64,000 nucleotides of DNA, from the NCBI RefSeq assembly GCF_963678635.1, contig NC_087062.1, positions 77,997,200 to 78,061,199 of the forward strand, given 5' to 3'. This DNA comes from Symsagittifera roscoffensis (taxonomy: Eukaryota; Xenacoelomorpha; Acoela; Convolutidae). A model generated the notes under the pieces. The model made no database searches. It had not been told where the DNA came from and saw only the letters and a program-made list of their open reading frames with translations. Below, piece by piece: positions 38,160 to 49,870 of the stretch (its first letter is position 1; every line of letters begins with the position of its first letter). A program made the position numbers and the translations under genes.

Positions 38160-39100
38160 ACAGAGGTGAAGTTGCACTTCGCGTACACAAGCAAAAATAT
38201 AACCGATAACGCTTCTGGGAAAAACTGAATGAGTAAAACTTCGAGTCTACAAAATTTATTAAGTGACGCACGCCAATTAAGCGTCTAAATAATTGCGTAG
38301 TGACGCAAGCCAATTATGACGCATTAGCAGTACCAGTCAATTTAAAAAAAAAACAAATTTACCAACTAGCATTCCTCAATTTAGCAGTAGAGCGGACGCA
38401 TTTTGAATAGTATACGAGAAAGTTCATTAAAAACATCCGACCCTGCCCAGGTTCGAAACCTCTTACTTTATTGCATTTCTCATTCCCTACCTCTACGCAA
38501 GGAATCCATGATGCCTTGCCACTAAAGTGCTACTTGTAATATAATAGTCTGTATTATTATCCTTAGCATTTGCTGTACTTTATCGCTGATTATTGATCCA
38601 AATTAACACTTTCAAAAAGAACACATTTTGTCGCAATAATATTTGCGAGTTAGGATGGAAAAAATAGAGTTCATACTATAGCACAAGCTTTTCGTGTGTA
38701 AAAACTAGATCAATACGTAAAACCTTTATTCCACTGTTTTGAAAACTAAAATCCCCTTTCAAAATTAGAAAGCGATCAATTTTTTCGTGACCTTTCATTT
38801 TTGTTGTTCGATAGTAATGAACTAAAATGAAAAAGAAATAAACTGAACTTGCCCAGGTTCGAACCCTCTTATTTTTATGGTGGTCTCCTTCTCTACATCT
38901 ACGCAACAGATCTATGATTCCTTAAAGCTAAAGTGATATTTGTAATATAATAGTCTGTGTTAATATCCTTAGCATTGGCTTTACTTAATAGCTGGATCAA
39001 AATGAACACATTTGGTCGCAATAATTGCATCGCAACAATATTTGCGACTGAGGTTGGAAAAAAAAGAGTTCATAATATAACACAAGCTATGCTTGTGTTC
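38160..39100 (-). mobile_element. family B element, copy 2, with partial second copy
   Basis: 38160-38850 matches 25626-26305 closely. At 38851 the sequence jumps back to 'gcccaggttcgaaccctctta' and a second, more diverged stretch of the same element runs to about 39100. This looks like a head-to-tail partial duplication or a nested insertion. Confidence 0.6.
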
Positions 39101-39929
39101 TCATTGGAATGGGTCGAGTTATATCATAATAAAGCCTTTTTAGTCGTGATTCAAACCAAATTGAAAAACTTTCGAAAACCTGTCCCAAAGTCGAGAAAAA
39201 TCGGTTTGAATCTTTTGACTTTTAGTCTAATTTCGAGCGAGTAAAGCGATCGAGTAACACTCGATATCTGAAAATTGGTCTTTAAGGCTAAGAAATGTGC
39301 AGAAAAAATTAGATAATATTTTTTTATTTTTTTTTCAATTATAGTTTGTGACTCATTTTTTGGAAACACAGTTTGACGATTGTCTTATACACTAACTTTC
39401 TGTGCATTTGTTTTGTTCCCCGTCACACCACGCACTAGAAAATGACAAAACTTGAACAAAAAAAAATTGTTTGTATTTTTTTTTTACGAATGTGGTCGGA
39501 ACTTAAAAGAAAATCAAAATTGAACCGTAAAAAACTGAAGGTTGAGCTTGAACAGCTTTTAACCTTTTTTCATTAAAAACGGGGGAAAATTAATGAGGCG
39601 TGTTATTTTTCAACATTCTATTTTCATCAGAACAATTCGTCAGAATGGCATCATACTTTACTGCTTAGAATAAAATTCAATGTTATCGGCCAATTGTTTT
39701 TCATAGTGTATTTCCCAATCTCCCTTGTAATGATAGACGAATACTGTTTTGCTTGAGAAATATATTTGGTTTCAACTTGCGAGTAGATTTTGGATTCATC
39801 AATTTTTCAGGATTTAATAACCAAAACGCTTTTGACTCTGAAAACAAAGGTCAGCAAATAAATTTATTATTATACTATCAACACGAATATACTGACTACA
39901 TCTGAGAACAATCAGCAATCAGATAACCG

Positions 39930-42880
39930 TCATGAGTAAAAATTTTCTAAAAATGAGAAAAATGATTTCGGTTGTTTGTTGCTGTCGTATGATTTGAATA
40001 GATCTACATAATCGCAGTACTTTCGCAACAATTCGAATAGATCTCCCGCTGTTGCATCATTATCTTTAACCAAACACACGATTTTCTCCAGATCATTAAG
40101 ACTGCTATTTCCACTAGGATGGAACAATAGCTTCTCTTGTCCAGCCAAAGAAGCCGAAATCCAGAGAATAAAAAATTTGAATTGTGCGTCGCCTCCGAAT
40201 GAAACTGAGCCTATAGTTTGAGTCGCAACAGTCGTAAGATCCCGCCGACCTGGAAAATCATAGGTGTTCCAGGTGTTATGTAGTACTGTATTCAGCGAAA
40301 AACTGGATCCTCCAAACGTCTTTGAATCGCCTACCATTCGGTGAGATACGACTGGGAACGAAGGAAAATGAGTAACAGTTGCCTTGTTTTCATTGGACAT
40401 GTCTAATCTTCGATCAATGACGGAGACATTTAATGACATTTTCTCGTTACCCTTCCGTCCACCTGCACCGCGCTGCAATCTAGGACGAGCTGATGACGTC
40501 ATTATTTGGTTTCCATGCTCATCTACAGACAAATCTAAAGAAGCCCTTTTGCTGTCGCCTCTGGCGTTTTCTCCCTCAATCTCCAACTGTATTGCACTCA
40601 AATTGCTATCACGCGGTAAGTCTACGTCGAACTCTCTTCTTCTATAGTGAGTTGAAAAAGATTGCGTGACCGTTAGCAACAGTGACCAAACTTTGAAGAA
40701 AAGTGTTATTACGAAAAAACTATAAAGCCTCTCATTCATTGTATTAGATGAGACGGTTGTTCCTGATGCCCTCCGTAAAGAAGCATTGGACCTTCTTCTT
40801 TGGTTGCTGGAAGAAAAACTAGGAGGATTCAGTCCTCTATTACTGGCTTGATTGGAATGTATTGAATAGGAATCATCGTCTAAATCTTCATACTCAATTG
40901 GAAAGAACCTGTCGTTTAATGACTTAACAGCACGTCCTGAGCAAAGAAACTGCAGTGCCTCGACTACTATTTTATCCGAAAGAAACCCTGAATACTCTTC
41001 AACCGTATGAATCCCAGAACCACGTCTAGCATCATCGGAGAGACTTGACTCTAACCTAGGACTAAGCGACGATCCCGTAGAACTTCGTTTCTTGGCAAGA
41101 GTGTTAATATAGGACGCAATTGCTTCCGCTAGAATTTGGGTGGCCATTATATTTGAGTATTGGTCTCGGATAGACGCAAACTTACGACCCCTATAAAATG
41201 TTTCAGCGGCCACTGACTTTGAAAGAGGCAGTTTGCTCTTGTACTTGGCACTTCCTCGACTGGACCAATCAGAAGTATCAGTTATGAAATCGGCCGAAAC
41301 TTCTTCAATGTCTCCCAAAAAGAAGTTAGATTGTTCGTCGGCCTTATTGCCCAGAATATTCACGGGTCTCAACAACCCCAAATTACACAGACCTTTATCA
41401 GTCGTCTTATTTCCTGTAGTTTCTTTGTCTTCTCCGTTCGGTCGCACTATATCGTAAAGACTGAAGCTCTGACTGAGTGAAACAGTTCTACTTGAGCTGC
41501 GCCTCCTTTTCGATACAAACATTCTCCTGGTGATTTTCGGGAACAACTGGTCAATTACTATTTTAAACAAACTGGATAAAAAGCTATCTGCGAAATCTTC
41601 TAGCGCTTGCGACCTGTGCAAAATAGGTGCCACATTCGGTGGACTTTCTTGACTAAAAGCCAGAGTGTCGTTTCTCCTCATTTGAGTGGTTAGGTGAGAA
41701 GTAGTGCTGCTGGTTCCATCATCTGCAAATGTAAAGGTGACTGTAACATTATCTGAGCCGCTGAGCTGAGTAGCTACCGCATGATTCGTTTGATGTCCCA
41801 ACAAAGTAGACTGGCTACTAGAGCTGCCAGGCACATTTGGTTTTCTCTGTTTAAGAGAAACTGGCAATCCTTTCACCAGAGTATTCATGACCGTGTCTGC
41901 AAATGTCTCAGCCACTTTTCGCTTACTCTCTGCTTTCCTCTGAAACTGTACTGTTTGTGCCTGGATTTTGGCCTCGTTGAAGATGTTGGAGGATAGCTTG
42001 TGAGCGTACTTGGATAGTGCACTGATCTTGATGTGACGTTGAGGTAGTTGTGATTGTGGCAATAGTCCAATGTAGCACTTGTTGATCTCGCGCAGCACAC
42101 ATTCTTCCGTGAATTGACTGCCCATTGGGATACCCTTAAGTTTAAATAGATTCTTAAAACATAATATGCAGACGAACAATCTCTTTAAGCCTAAGCAATG
42201 TTTAAAAATTGGCAATTTTATTATTAAATCTGAAAATAGTGAGATAACAGTAGATTTTATTGATACTTCTATTGAACATAGGCTTCGAAACAGGTATTTA
42301 TAGCCAAATAAGCGTGCATACAAAAAACTTAAGTGCCATAACGTTTCAAAAGTTCAATAACGCATCAAACCCGCATCCGTTGCTAAACAAATGAGCTACA
42401 AAAAATTTGCATGACAACATTGCAGTTCAAAAATTTGCAGATTTATAAGCAGCAGCTCAAATATTCAAGGTCGATGCCTAGTGGATAAAAACCTCCAATT
42501 ACACAAATTTTTTATCAATTTGCTTTTTTGTAATTTTCATCACCTGGAAATCCTGTCCATCTATTGCACATAGGTTGGAGTAGTTCATTTTTACACTTCC
42601 ACAAGACGCCACGGCAGAAGCGACAAACTCAAATGAGGTTGAGACTCCTTTGGTCTGTGAGAAAACACTGCAGCCACTAAATTCCAGCGCCTCATTGTCG
42701 GCCATTGGGTCACAGAGAAAAGCACATCCGAGAATCTCGGGAGATCTACAAATGAGCACATCCTCCGGAGTACAGCTGGATTCCCAGACACCCTTACCAA
42801 TTTCTCTGGAGCACTGGCCCACTTTGAGAACATCATTCGGGAAATCCTCCACCCTGGAGTCACGACAAATTTTAACAGTA
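39930..42880 (-). CDS. AKAP110-family protein (AKAP11/SPHKAP-like), 3' exons
   Basis: Members of this family tether protein kinase A through amphipathic helices that bind its regulatory subunits. The upstream exon (42880-42544) has a good acceptor and a CAG|GTGATG donor. It joins in phase 0 to the large exon 42134-39930 (734 residues plus stop). N-terminal ECVLREINKCYIGL resembles the EINKFLIGL region of SPHKAP. Four candidate RII-binding helices are visible: ETFADTVMNTLVKGL, DFADSFLSSLFKIVIDQL, NIMATQILAEAIASYI and EEYSGFLSDKIVVEAL. The C-terminus (FFILWISASLAGQ...AGDLFELLRKYCDYVD) matches the conserved C-terminal block of AKAP3/4/11/SPHKAP. An unusual hydrophobic stretch (LYSFFVITLFFKVWSLLLTV) lies mid-protein. 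Exons further 5' were not found. It is shorter than vertebrate AKAP11 or SPHKAP; family assignment rests on the two ends and helix order. Confidence 0.75.
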
Positions 42881-44030
42881 CTAAAACAAAAGCACCCTTT
42901 TAAATCATATAATATAACTATCTGGCATTGACCAATAACCATTTTCCAAAAAAATGACTACAAAAAACATCGAGCAAGAGGCCTCGATAGTTCGAACTGA
43001 GTTAAACAAAAAAATTAACTTCAGAAAAAGGTTTTGTATTTCTTGTTTTGACTTAACTTTCGACTTCTACACATGGGCCAAATTGTTTCTTCTGTGCATT
43101 TGAAATAAACACTAAAACTTGCTCACAAAACATCATGAAAACGCAGTTCGACAAAACAAAATCAATTATACTAACTTTGGGACTTCAAAAATAGCTAGAC
43201 AACAGAAAAAAAAGTTAGCTATTCAACTGAAAAAAAAAAAAAAACAGATCATTCGAAGAGCTAAATGAAACATTATTTATACAGACGCACACACCAATTG
43301 CAATACATCACAAACACAGTATGGCAAGCTAACCAACAGACAAGTAGACAAAAGCTAAAAAGTCAAACAATTATTTTTGGCATAAAAAGTCGAATAAACT
43401 AAAACTACCAATTTTTCATGCGTTTGTCTCCATTTGTTTCAATAGATTGAGAAAGACCATTATCAAAGTTAAATCAGCATTGCAACAAAATTTTCGAAGC
43501 AGTAAAAAAGCAGGCAATTCTTGCATAGACGAGCGTTGAAAGTCGAGTCGTGATAATTCTCTTTTTGTAAAAAAAAAAGTTGTTTACTGTAAAACAAGTC
43601 TGGCAAGTGAAAAACAAGCATGGGAAAAGTTTTAAACAGTCATGCATTGCTAAAAAATTTTTGATAGACCAAACACCATCTGAGAAAATTAGATCAATAG
43701 GTGTTCGCAATTTCATTTAATGACAGTGACTTTCAAATCCGACCTGAGGCTTAAACAATGGGACGAATTTCATATGTCTGGTAGTTATTTTGGTTCGGTA
43801 AAGTTAAATCTTCATTAGGATAGCCATCAGACCCAATTCAAGGATACCGAAAAGAGCAGTTGGGTAGTTTCGCAGAAAAATCTCTTTGAAAGCTTGGAAC
43901 ACTTTGAAGCTCTTTGATTTCAAGCATCTTGTATGACTAACATTTTTTTCATAAACCTGGCTCAATTAGAGAAAACCGATTTAGTATCTAATTTTATTCC
44001 AAATGGCGAGATGCAATGAATGGCGAGATG
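42881..44030. other. intergenic, no gene seen
   Basis: AT-rich sequence with A runs (16 A near 43232-43247) and a partial family C repeat near 43870-44000. The missing 5' exons of the AKAP gene could lie here, but I could not pick any out. Confidence 0.4.
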
Positions 44031-44580
44031 TAAGGATGGTTAAATACTTGGTTGTAAAATCAAGCCAATTAGTGGCTTGGTGAATGGATCGTTGGATTGG
44101 TGGATGGATTGACCTCTAGATGGATTGAAGGCTAGATGGCCGAGATGAATGAAAGGCTTGCTGTATGGACTAATCGAGTGCCTTTTGGATGGCTGGATGA
44201 TTAAATGCCTGGACGGATGAATAAATGCCTGGATGGATGACTGACTGTTTGGATGGATTACTAGATGAAGGAATGTATGACTGAATGGGGGATAGCTGAA
44301 GGCGAAAACAGATGGCTGCATGGCTAGTTGAATGTATATATGGCTGGATGGAGGGATAGATGGTTAATTTAACGGCTGGTTGGATTGATGGCTAGATGAA
44401 ATAAATGTTTGATGAATGAATGCCTCGACGGATGTATGGATATTTGGATGGATGTATAGATAGCATGACAGATGGATGGCCCAATAAATGAATGATTGGC
44501 TTGACGACTGGCGTTGGTTGCAGGGTTTTAGTGGTGGACGACTGGTTGGACAGATCGCTGGATGAAAGGATGGATTTATC
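44030..44580. repeat. decayed TGGA/GATG minisatellite
   Basis: About 550 bases of degenerate (TGGATGGAT)-like repeats with variants such as 'ggatgaatgcctgg' and 'tggatggattga'. On the minus strand it reads as a spurious Pro/Ser/His/Ile-rich protein ('HPSIHPSIQP'-like). Not coding in my view. Confidence 0.8.
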
Positions 44581-44689
44581 GGAGCAGTCAAATTTGGAGG
44601 CCACATCTGCCACCTCTGGGAGTAACTTAATATCACCACGCAAGGAAGTCGAGAATGTTTTTGAATCCAAGTTTTGAAATAGCAAAAAT

Positions 44690-45470
44690 TGTGATATCTC
44701 AGAAACTTGCGAAATCGCACGTGTGTAGGTCTTATCTGCAATAGCTCTGAGTACCCTAAAATTGCCACACCAAAACGTCGACAATTTTAAAAAAAAATCA
44801 TGAAAACGCCGTTTTTCGGCAACCAAAAAAGTTTAAGGCGACCAAATTTTAGGCCAAAAATAAAATGCTTGAGAGTACCTTGACAACTCCTCAGAGCACC
44901 GTGACAACACCTCACAGCACCAAGCAGTTCAGTAATTCTAACTTTGTGAATTTTTTCAATCTGAAAACTTTTGAAATGAATCATAAAAACGGCATACCTT
45001 GGAAGCTAATAGAATTTCAGAATTCAAATTTGGAGACAAGACTTGCAAAAGCTTAGCTTAAGCTAATATCACACAATGTTCATTGAATTTCAATTTTAAT
45101 TTTCAAAAGTCATTGTGTCAAATCTCGGAAAATGTCACATCTTGAACACAGAGAAGACTGGAGCAACCACACTTTGAGTCTGATATTGCAACCTCTGAGA
45201 GTTCCCTGACTGCACCACACTATATGGTGGGGCATTTAAATTTACGTGAAGTAATTAAAATCCATGCTTTTCGAAATTTTTTGAAAAATAACAAAAATCG
45301 CCATATCTCGTAGGCTTGATGGATTTTGGTATTCATACTTGGAAGTCAATTTTGCAAGCAATGGGAGCACTCTGATAGTATTAAAGCATAGCGATGCTAA
45401 ATTTAAATTTCCAAAAAAAAATTCTGGAAGGAAAAACGCCGTTACATAATGTTAGTTGAATCCCAATTTT
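44690..45470. repeat. diverged units related to the 35.5-kb tandem repeat
   Basis: The words 'cgccatatctcg', 'attcatacttggaagtcaattttgcaa' (in two pieces) and 'gagcacc/actctgata' repeat at roughly 45300 and in weaker form near 44700, 44990 and 45150. This suggests an old array with units of about 150 bp. Confidence 0.5.
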
Positions 45471-45712
45471 ACAATATCATACACTGCCTTCCTCTTCCCC
45501 TCCCATCCTGGCATCATAGCTACAGCATTTTATTCGGGCTTTCCAGTTAAGCTAGCATTCATAAATTTGGAAATCTAGAATTCTTAAGGATAAAAATATG
45601 AGATACAGCTTAACCATGCATCGATACGTTATGCGCTTAACCGTTGCAAAACAAAACGCTTAAAAGGACAAGATAAGTGTCACACGAATTTAAATATAAT
45701 AGAGATACAAAA

Positions 45713-45775
45713 ATAAAATAAATAGATAGGCAGAGAGATAGACAGAGAGATAGGCAGATAGATATAGATAGAAAA
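45713..45775. repeat. GATA/GACA-type microsatellite
   Basis: An interrupted tetranucleotide tract: 'agataggcagagagataga' and similar for about 60 bases. Confidence 0.8.
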
Positions 45776-45828
45776 TTAAAACTGATGCAAATAAAGCCGA
45801 TTTGTAAAAAAAACTATTACGTACATTT

Positions 45829-46812
45829 TAGGAGCAGCAGAGCACAATTATCGGTATTCATATTCAAAGTTAGAGAACCAATCCTCGTAACTTGCCTTCG
45901 CCTTCCTCGAGACAATTGTTGTCCAGACAAAAACCCGCAAAAAGACTTTTTTTCCGATTTTCTGCTTGCGTTTAACGTCTTTTGTTTTACAGTGTTTTTT
46001 TTTGGGAGAGGTACCTCAATTGGTCATTACGGGAGTGGGGGTGCTCAATTGATCAGTTACTTTTTTCTCTAAACAAATTGCATACAGATCATCATTTAAT
46101 AGAAAATTTTTCAATTGTTTTCTTGAAAATAGGGGGAAAATGGACGTTTCCGAAAAAGTGCGATCTTTTGAGTTTAATGCAGTTTTCACTTTTCGCTTGC
46201 TCTTTTAACACGCTTTAATAGAAAATTTTTCAATTGTTTTCTTGAAAATAGGGGGAAAATGGACGTTTCCGAAAAAGTGCGATCTTTTGAGTTTAATGCA
46301 GTTTTCACCCTTTTCTATTTTAGGAGCAGCAGAGCACAATTATCGGTATTCATATTCAAAGTTAGAGAACCAATCCTCGTAACTTGCCTTCGCCTTCCTC
46401 GAGACAATTGTTGTCCAGACAAAAACCCGCAAAAAGATTTTTTTTCCGATTTTAATCTGTTACTATGATTGTCTTCGTCTTTCTAAAATTTTTCTCGTCA
46501 CCCAAATAAAATTAAACCCAGTCAGTGAAATGATTGCGTACTACAAACACATCGAATATCTGCTTGCGTTTAACGTCTTTTGTTGTTTTACAGTGTTTTT
46601 TTTTGGGAGAGGTACCTCAATTGGTCATTACGGGAGTGGGGGTGCTCAATTGATCAGTTACTTTTTTCTCTAAACAAATTGCATACAGATCATCATTTAA
46701 TAGAAAATTTTTCAATTGTTTTCTTGAAAATAGGGGCAAAATGGACGTTTCCGAAAAAGTGCGATCTTTTGAGTTTAATGCAGTTTTCACTTTTCGCTTG
46801 CTCTTTTAACAC
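45829..46812. repeat. recent rearranged duplication of two blocks
   Basis: Block X (45829-45960) recurs at 46320-46453, and block Y (45961-46212) recurs at 46559-46811, each almost identical. The last ~95 bases of Y also occur a third time at 46214-46310. The order is X-Y-y-X-spacer-Y. Both strands have only short frames. The near identity points to a recent event. Confidence 0.85.
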
Positions 46813-46949
46813 CCTTTCACTCTCGAAGACAAAATAGTTTCAAAATTTAAAACGTTCAATGAAATTGTTAAAAACTATAAGCGTCAAGTAAAGTGTTTAT
46901 AACAATTTCGCTTTTGTTCTTCGAGGGCTTAATTTGCAAATTATTTTGA

Positions 46950-48060
46950 ACACAGAGCGCCACTTGCGATACAAAACAAGAAAGCCACTATGTTGGAGAT
47001 AAATCGAAAATGTAGAAAAAACTAGATCAATAAAAAACCTATAAAGTGTGAAAAAAGGGGGAAATGTTATCACGAAGAACTTGAACATTATTTCTAATGA
47101 AATTTTAGCCATTTTTTTAAATCAGAAGTGAGCATACGAATCATATTTCCGTTTAGACGACTCAAAATTAGTTCATAAAAAAGCCGATAAAATATAAGCC
47201 GAAATCAATTGGGCAGAAAAAAGTCTCAAGCAAAAAACAACAATAACAAAAAAGAAAACATACAATTTCAACGTTAGTAAAATGATAAATATAGCCAACT
47301 AACAGTTGGAAGAGTTATGAACGCAAGGAAACTGAAAAAAACTGACTTGTTTTTTGAGAGCCTTCAACTTTTGAATTTCGAAGAAAAAATAGATGGCTTG
47401 AAAACTCTTTGAATTTGTAGAACAATTTATGATGAACACTTTTTGTTAACAATAACCCAATTTGAGAAAACTGGATCAACACGTAAAACTTTTATTTCGC
47501 TGGGAAATCTAATAATTAATTTCCATTTTCGAAAAGATTTTTCTGACCTTTACACTTTTGCTGTTGGATAGTGGAGTTTGCCTTCCTTTTAACAATGGAT
47601 ATGCACTGAACTTAAAAATAAATCCAAATGAAACCGCGCAAATTTAAAACTGAGCGTGAACTGAGCGTTTTAAGACTTTTCCTGAAAAAAACACGAAAAA
47701 AAACCAGAAAGACCTATATAAGAGTACCCACTACGTTAATTAACCTTAAACGTCAGAATAAAATAACGCTTGCTTATGGCAAGCGTAATCAAAACACTAA
47801 AAACGACTTCAAGTTGAATTATGTACGTCGAAAAACAATTCTAAGATGTGGCAACTAAGCCAACATAACATGGGCAGACAAACCATAGGCCGTAATTTTT
47901 TTCGAAACGGAATATTTTCCGCTTAAAAAAAAGGTCCCGTCAGATTCAAACCCAGGACATTTGCCGTCCCAGTCGTATTCGTTACCGCCACACCGTAGTG
48001 TGCCGGAGACGCAACGAAAGTTGAATTCGTTGAACTGAAACTTAACTACTGAAAAGTCTA
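46950..48060. repeat. SINE-tail fragment, family C copy and duplicated block
   Basis: 46950 carries a damaged SINE tail ('cacagagcgccacttgcg'). 47285-47720 is a nearly complete family C copy ('gccaactaacagttggaagag' through 'ctgttggatagtggagtttg'). 47860-48060 resembles the 28.2/29.0 kb block and ends with 'gtgccggagacgcaa', also seen near 14747. Confidence 0.55.
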
Positions 48061-48223
48061 GTACCCGATTGCAAACCCTTGCTTATCGCAAGGGTAATTA
48101 ACTTAGCAAAAAAACCAAAAATTCAGTCACGAAAACAAAAACTTGAGTGAGCGTGAAAAACTATGACTTATTCCTCAAAAAAAACGACGAGTCAATCTTT
48201 AATTCAAGGTAACAGGGTTCAAT

Positions 48224-48485
48224 GGGGACCGACCTTTTACCAGACCGACCTTTTACCAGAAAAGTTATAACATGGACCTTTTCCCAGACTCGATAAACAA
48301 ATTTGATTGACAGATGCAATGACGCCGTTTAGTCTGGTTAAAGACAATATTTTCACGGTTTCTCAGCGAAGTTTTGTTTGATGTAACCACTTCCGTTTCA
48401 AATTTTCCACTAATTTAAATTTATCTCAATTGAAATAATGCATTGTGTTCTGGTAAAAGGTCGGTCTGGTAAAAGACCTAGCCCC
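48224..48485. mobile_element. MITE with long compound terminal inverted repeats
   Basis: The element is 262 bp, bounded by GGGGACCGACC... and ...TAGCCCC, with about 38-bp inverted repeats. Within each repeat an 18-bp unit (ACCGACCTTTTACCAG) is present twice; the inner 27 bases of the two arms are identical. It is flanked by a 9-bp direct repeat GGGTTCAAT (48215-48223 and 48486-48494). A 9-bp duplication and GGG-starting long arms fit a Mutator/MULE-derived MITE; hAT (8 bp) is less likely. No transposase. Confidence 0.8.
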
Positions 48486-48697
48486 GGGTTCAATATAAAA
48501 AATTACAATGAAGTGATTGATGTGCACCACTACATAGCCAAATGCCATGGGAAAATATTAACTCTCACCACTTATTTGCAAGCAAAATGATGAAAAAGCA
48601 AACTTTGAATCTGAAGTATTGACAAAATTCATGCGCCTTTCAAGGCTTATAGAAAAAATTCGCCATTTCTAATAGCTAATTAATGCTGTCAACTTAC

Positions 48698-49318
48698 GAT
48701 AGATTGCACGAGGAGTTTCCTAAATGGTTTCTGTTCCAAGAGCACCATCCTGGCAGCACGCGCCTTGTTATTTTAACCACTCCTAAAAATTGGTTACTAG
48801 GAATTTGCAGGCTGAGTACATCAAAGTAGTTTATGAAGCACTTCAGCTTTTCACGAGCTGTTTCTGAGTGTAAATTGTAGAAAAGTTTCTCGAAATTCTG
48901 ATGACGAGTAGATTCTCCTGGAAGTAAGCAAAGGAAGGACGTCGAAAGCAGGGATGCCAAAGTAGTACGCCGAACAACAACTTCAGCTCCTCTGTTTCTC
49001 ACTAAGCAAGACAAAGCACTCCATTCTTCGGGATGGTCTTCCAAATTAAGCACTAGGTATAAAATAGTTGGAAAAATCTTTTCAAGGAAGTGAATTTGGT
49101 CAGCTAGCGGAATGTTATCTTCTAGATAAGTACACAGATTCACAAAAGGGTCGCTTCGCAAGTGTGGTATACCACATTGACTAAGAATATGTAACCGCCT
49201 ACGCAAACGATCAACTGTGTTAGCTTCAAAGAGTCTTCGAACAACCAGTTTGGCTTTCTGCCACCAGGGCTTCAAAAAAGGCAAATTAAGTAGTTGCTCG
49301 TCATTTGACATCCAGAAA
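48698..49318 (-). CDS. PARG: poly(ADP-ribose) glycohydrolase, single exon, 5' half of catalytic region
   Basis: PARG removes poly(ADP-ribose) from proteins. This exon has an acceptor at 49319 (TTTTCAG) and a donor ATC|GTAAGT at 48698. An ATG lies at 49311. It encodes the helical accessory part of the PARG domain. Recognisable segments are FLEKIFPTILYLVLNLEDHPEEW and TTLASLLSTSFLCLLPGES (the SLL-x-AFFC-x-FP region). FEKLF, EKLKCFINYFDVL and VKITRRVLPGW (family LEDFPEW region) follow. The macro-fold half with the GGG...QEE signature should follow downstream. I found nothing like it between here and 42.9 kb. Either later exons are small or distant, or this is a truncated gene or pseudogene; the exon itself has no stop or frameshift. 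Confidence 0.8.
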
Positions 49319-49870
49319 CTGAAAAGAAAATAATTTTGTCAAGGTTGAAGACAAATGCATGCGTTTCAAATCTTGAATTTTTCCCGTGTAGAAAATTCTA
49401 CTTGCCGACATTGAAAACCAAACGACGATTTAAGCAGATTAATCTCTTCAAGTGAAAACGATCTGAAGTAATGTGATTTCTTATATATGAACACAATTTC
49501 TGCAAACTTACGTCTGATCTTAGGTATCCTGATTTAACAGTAGCGATGCAATTCAAGAGTAGCATTGCAAGCTTGCGGGAAGCAAATGAGTCAGCAATAA
49601 CAAGGTCGAAACTTTTCTTAAAACAAAAATTGCCATTTTCAAATAAACCCGCACGATTCGAAGAAACGCGATTAACCGCAGTAAGTGAACTTTTGGTTTT
49701 AACCGAACCTCCATTAAGTCGCCAATACGTTGCTAGACGTCCATTGAACAAAAAAATGCATAACAAAATGTTGTCATAGGCAGTTTTGAGCAATTAAATT
49801 GTAAACCTCAAAACTTTTACAGTCTAATTTAGCCTAATTGTTGTGATGAGCTTATTAAATAGATTTCTTA
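49319..49870. other. upstream of PARG exon, one unassigned minus-strand frame
   Basis: A minus-strand open frame at 49793-49398 (131 codons; ...LVIADSFASRKLAMLLLNCIATVKSG..., ending NVGK) has reasonable complexity. It might be a 5' exon or promoter-proximal sequence of PARG, but I recognise no domain and no good donor. Confidence 0.3.

Larger units (their letters stand above)
33410..39929. other. 6.5-kb intergenic region of repeats, no gene seen
   Basis: Between the TMEM62 start and the AKAP stop I recognise only repeats: family C near 33600-33990 and 37010-37330, a ~153-bp tandem array at 35450-36080, family B at 38160-38850 and a partial second family B copy at 38851-39100. The open frames here are short, Lys/Asn/Phe-rich and unconvincing. 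The TMEM62 promoter should lie just right of 33410. Confidence 0.5.

Noticed and set aside
40640-40740. Short in-frame intron in the AKAP exon (donor near GTAATAAC, acceptor CACTATAG)
   Set aside because: The candidate intron is 71 nt; removing it would break the reading frame that continues to the conserved C-terminus.
44040-44826. Minus-strand open frames rich in His, Pro, Ser and Ile
   Set aside because: They are translations of a decayed tetranucleotide-derived minisatellite, not a protein.
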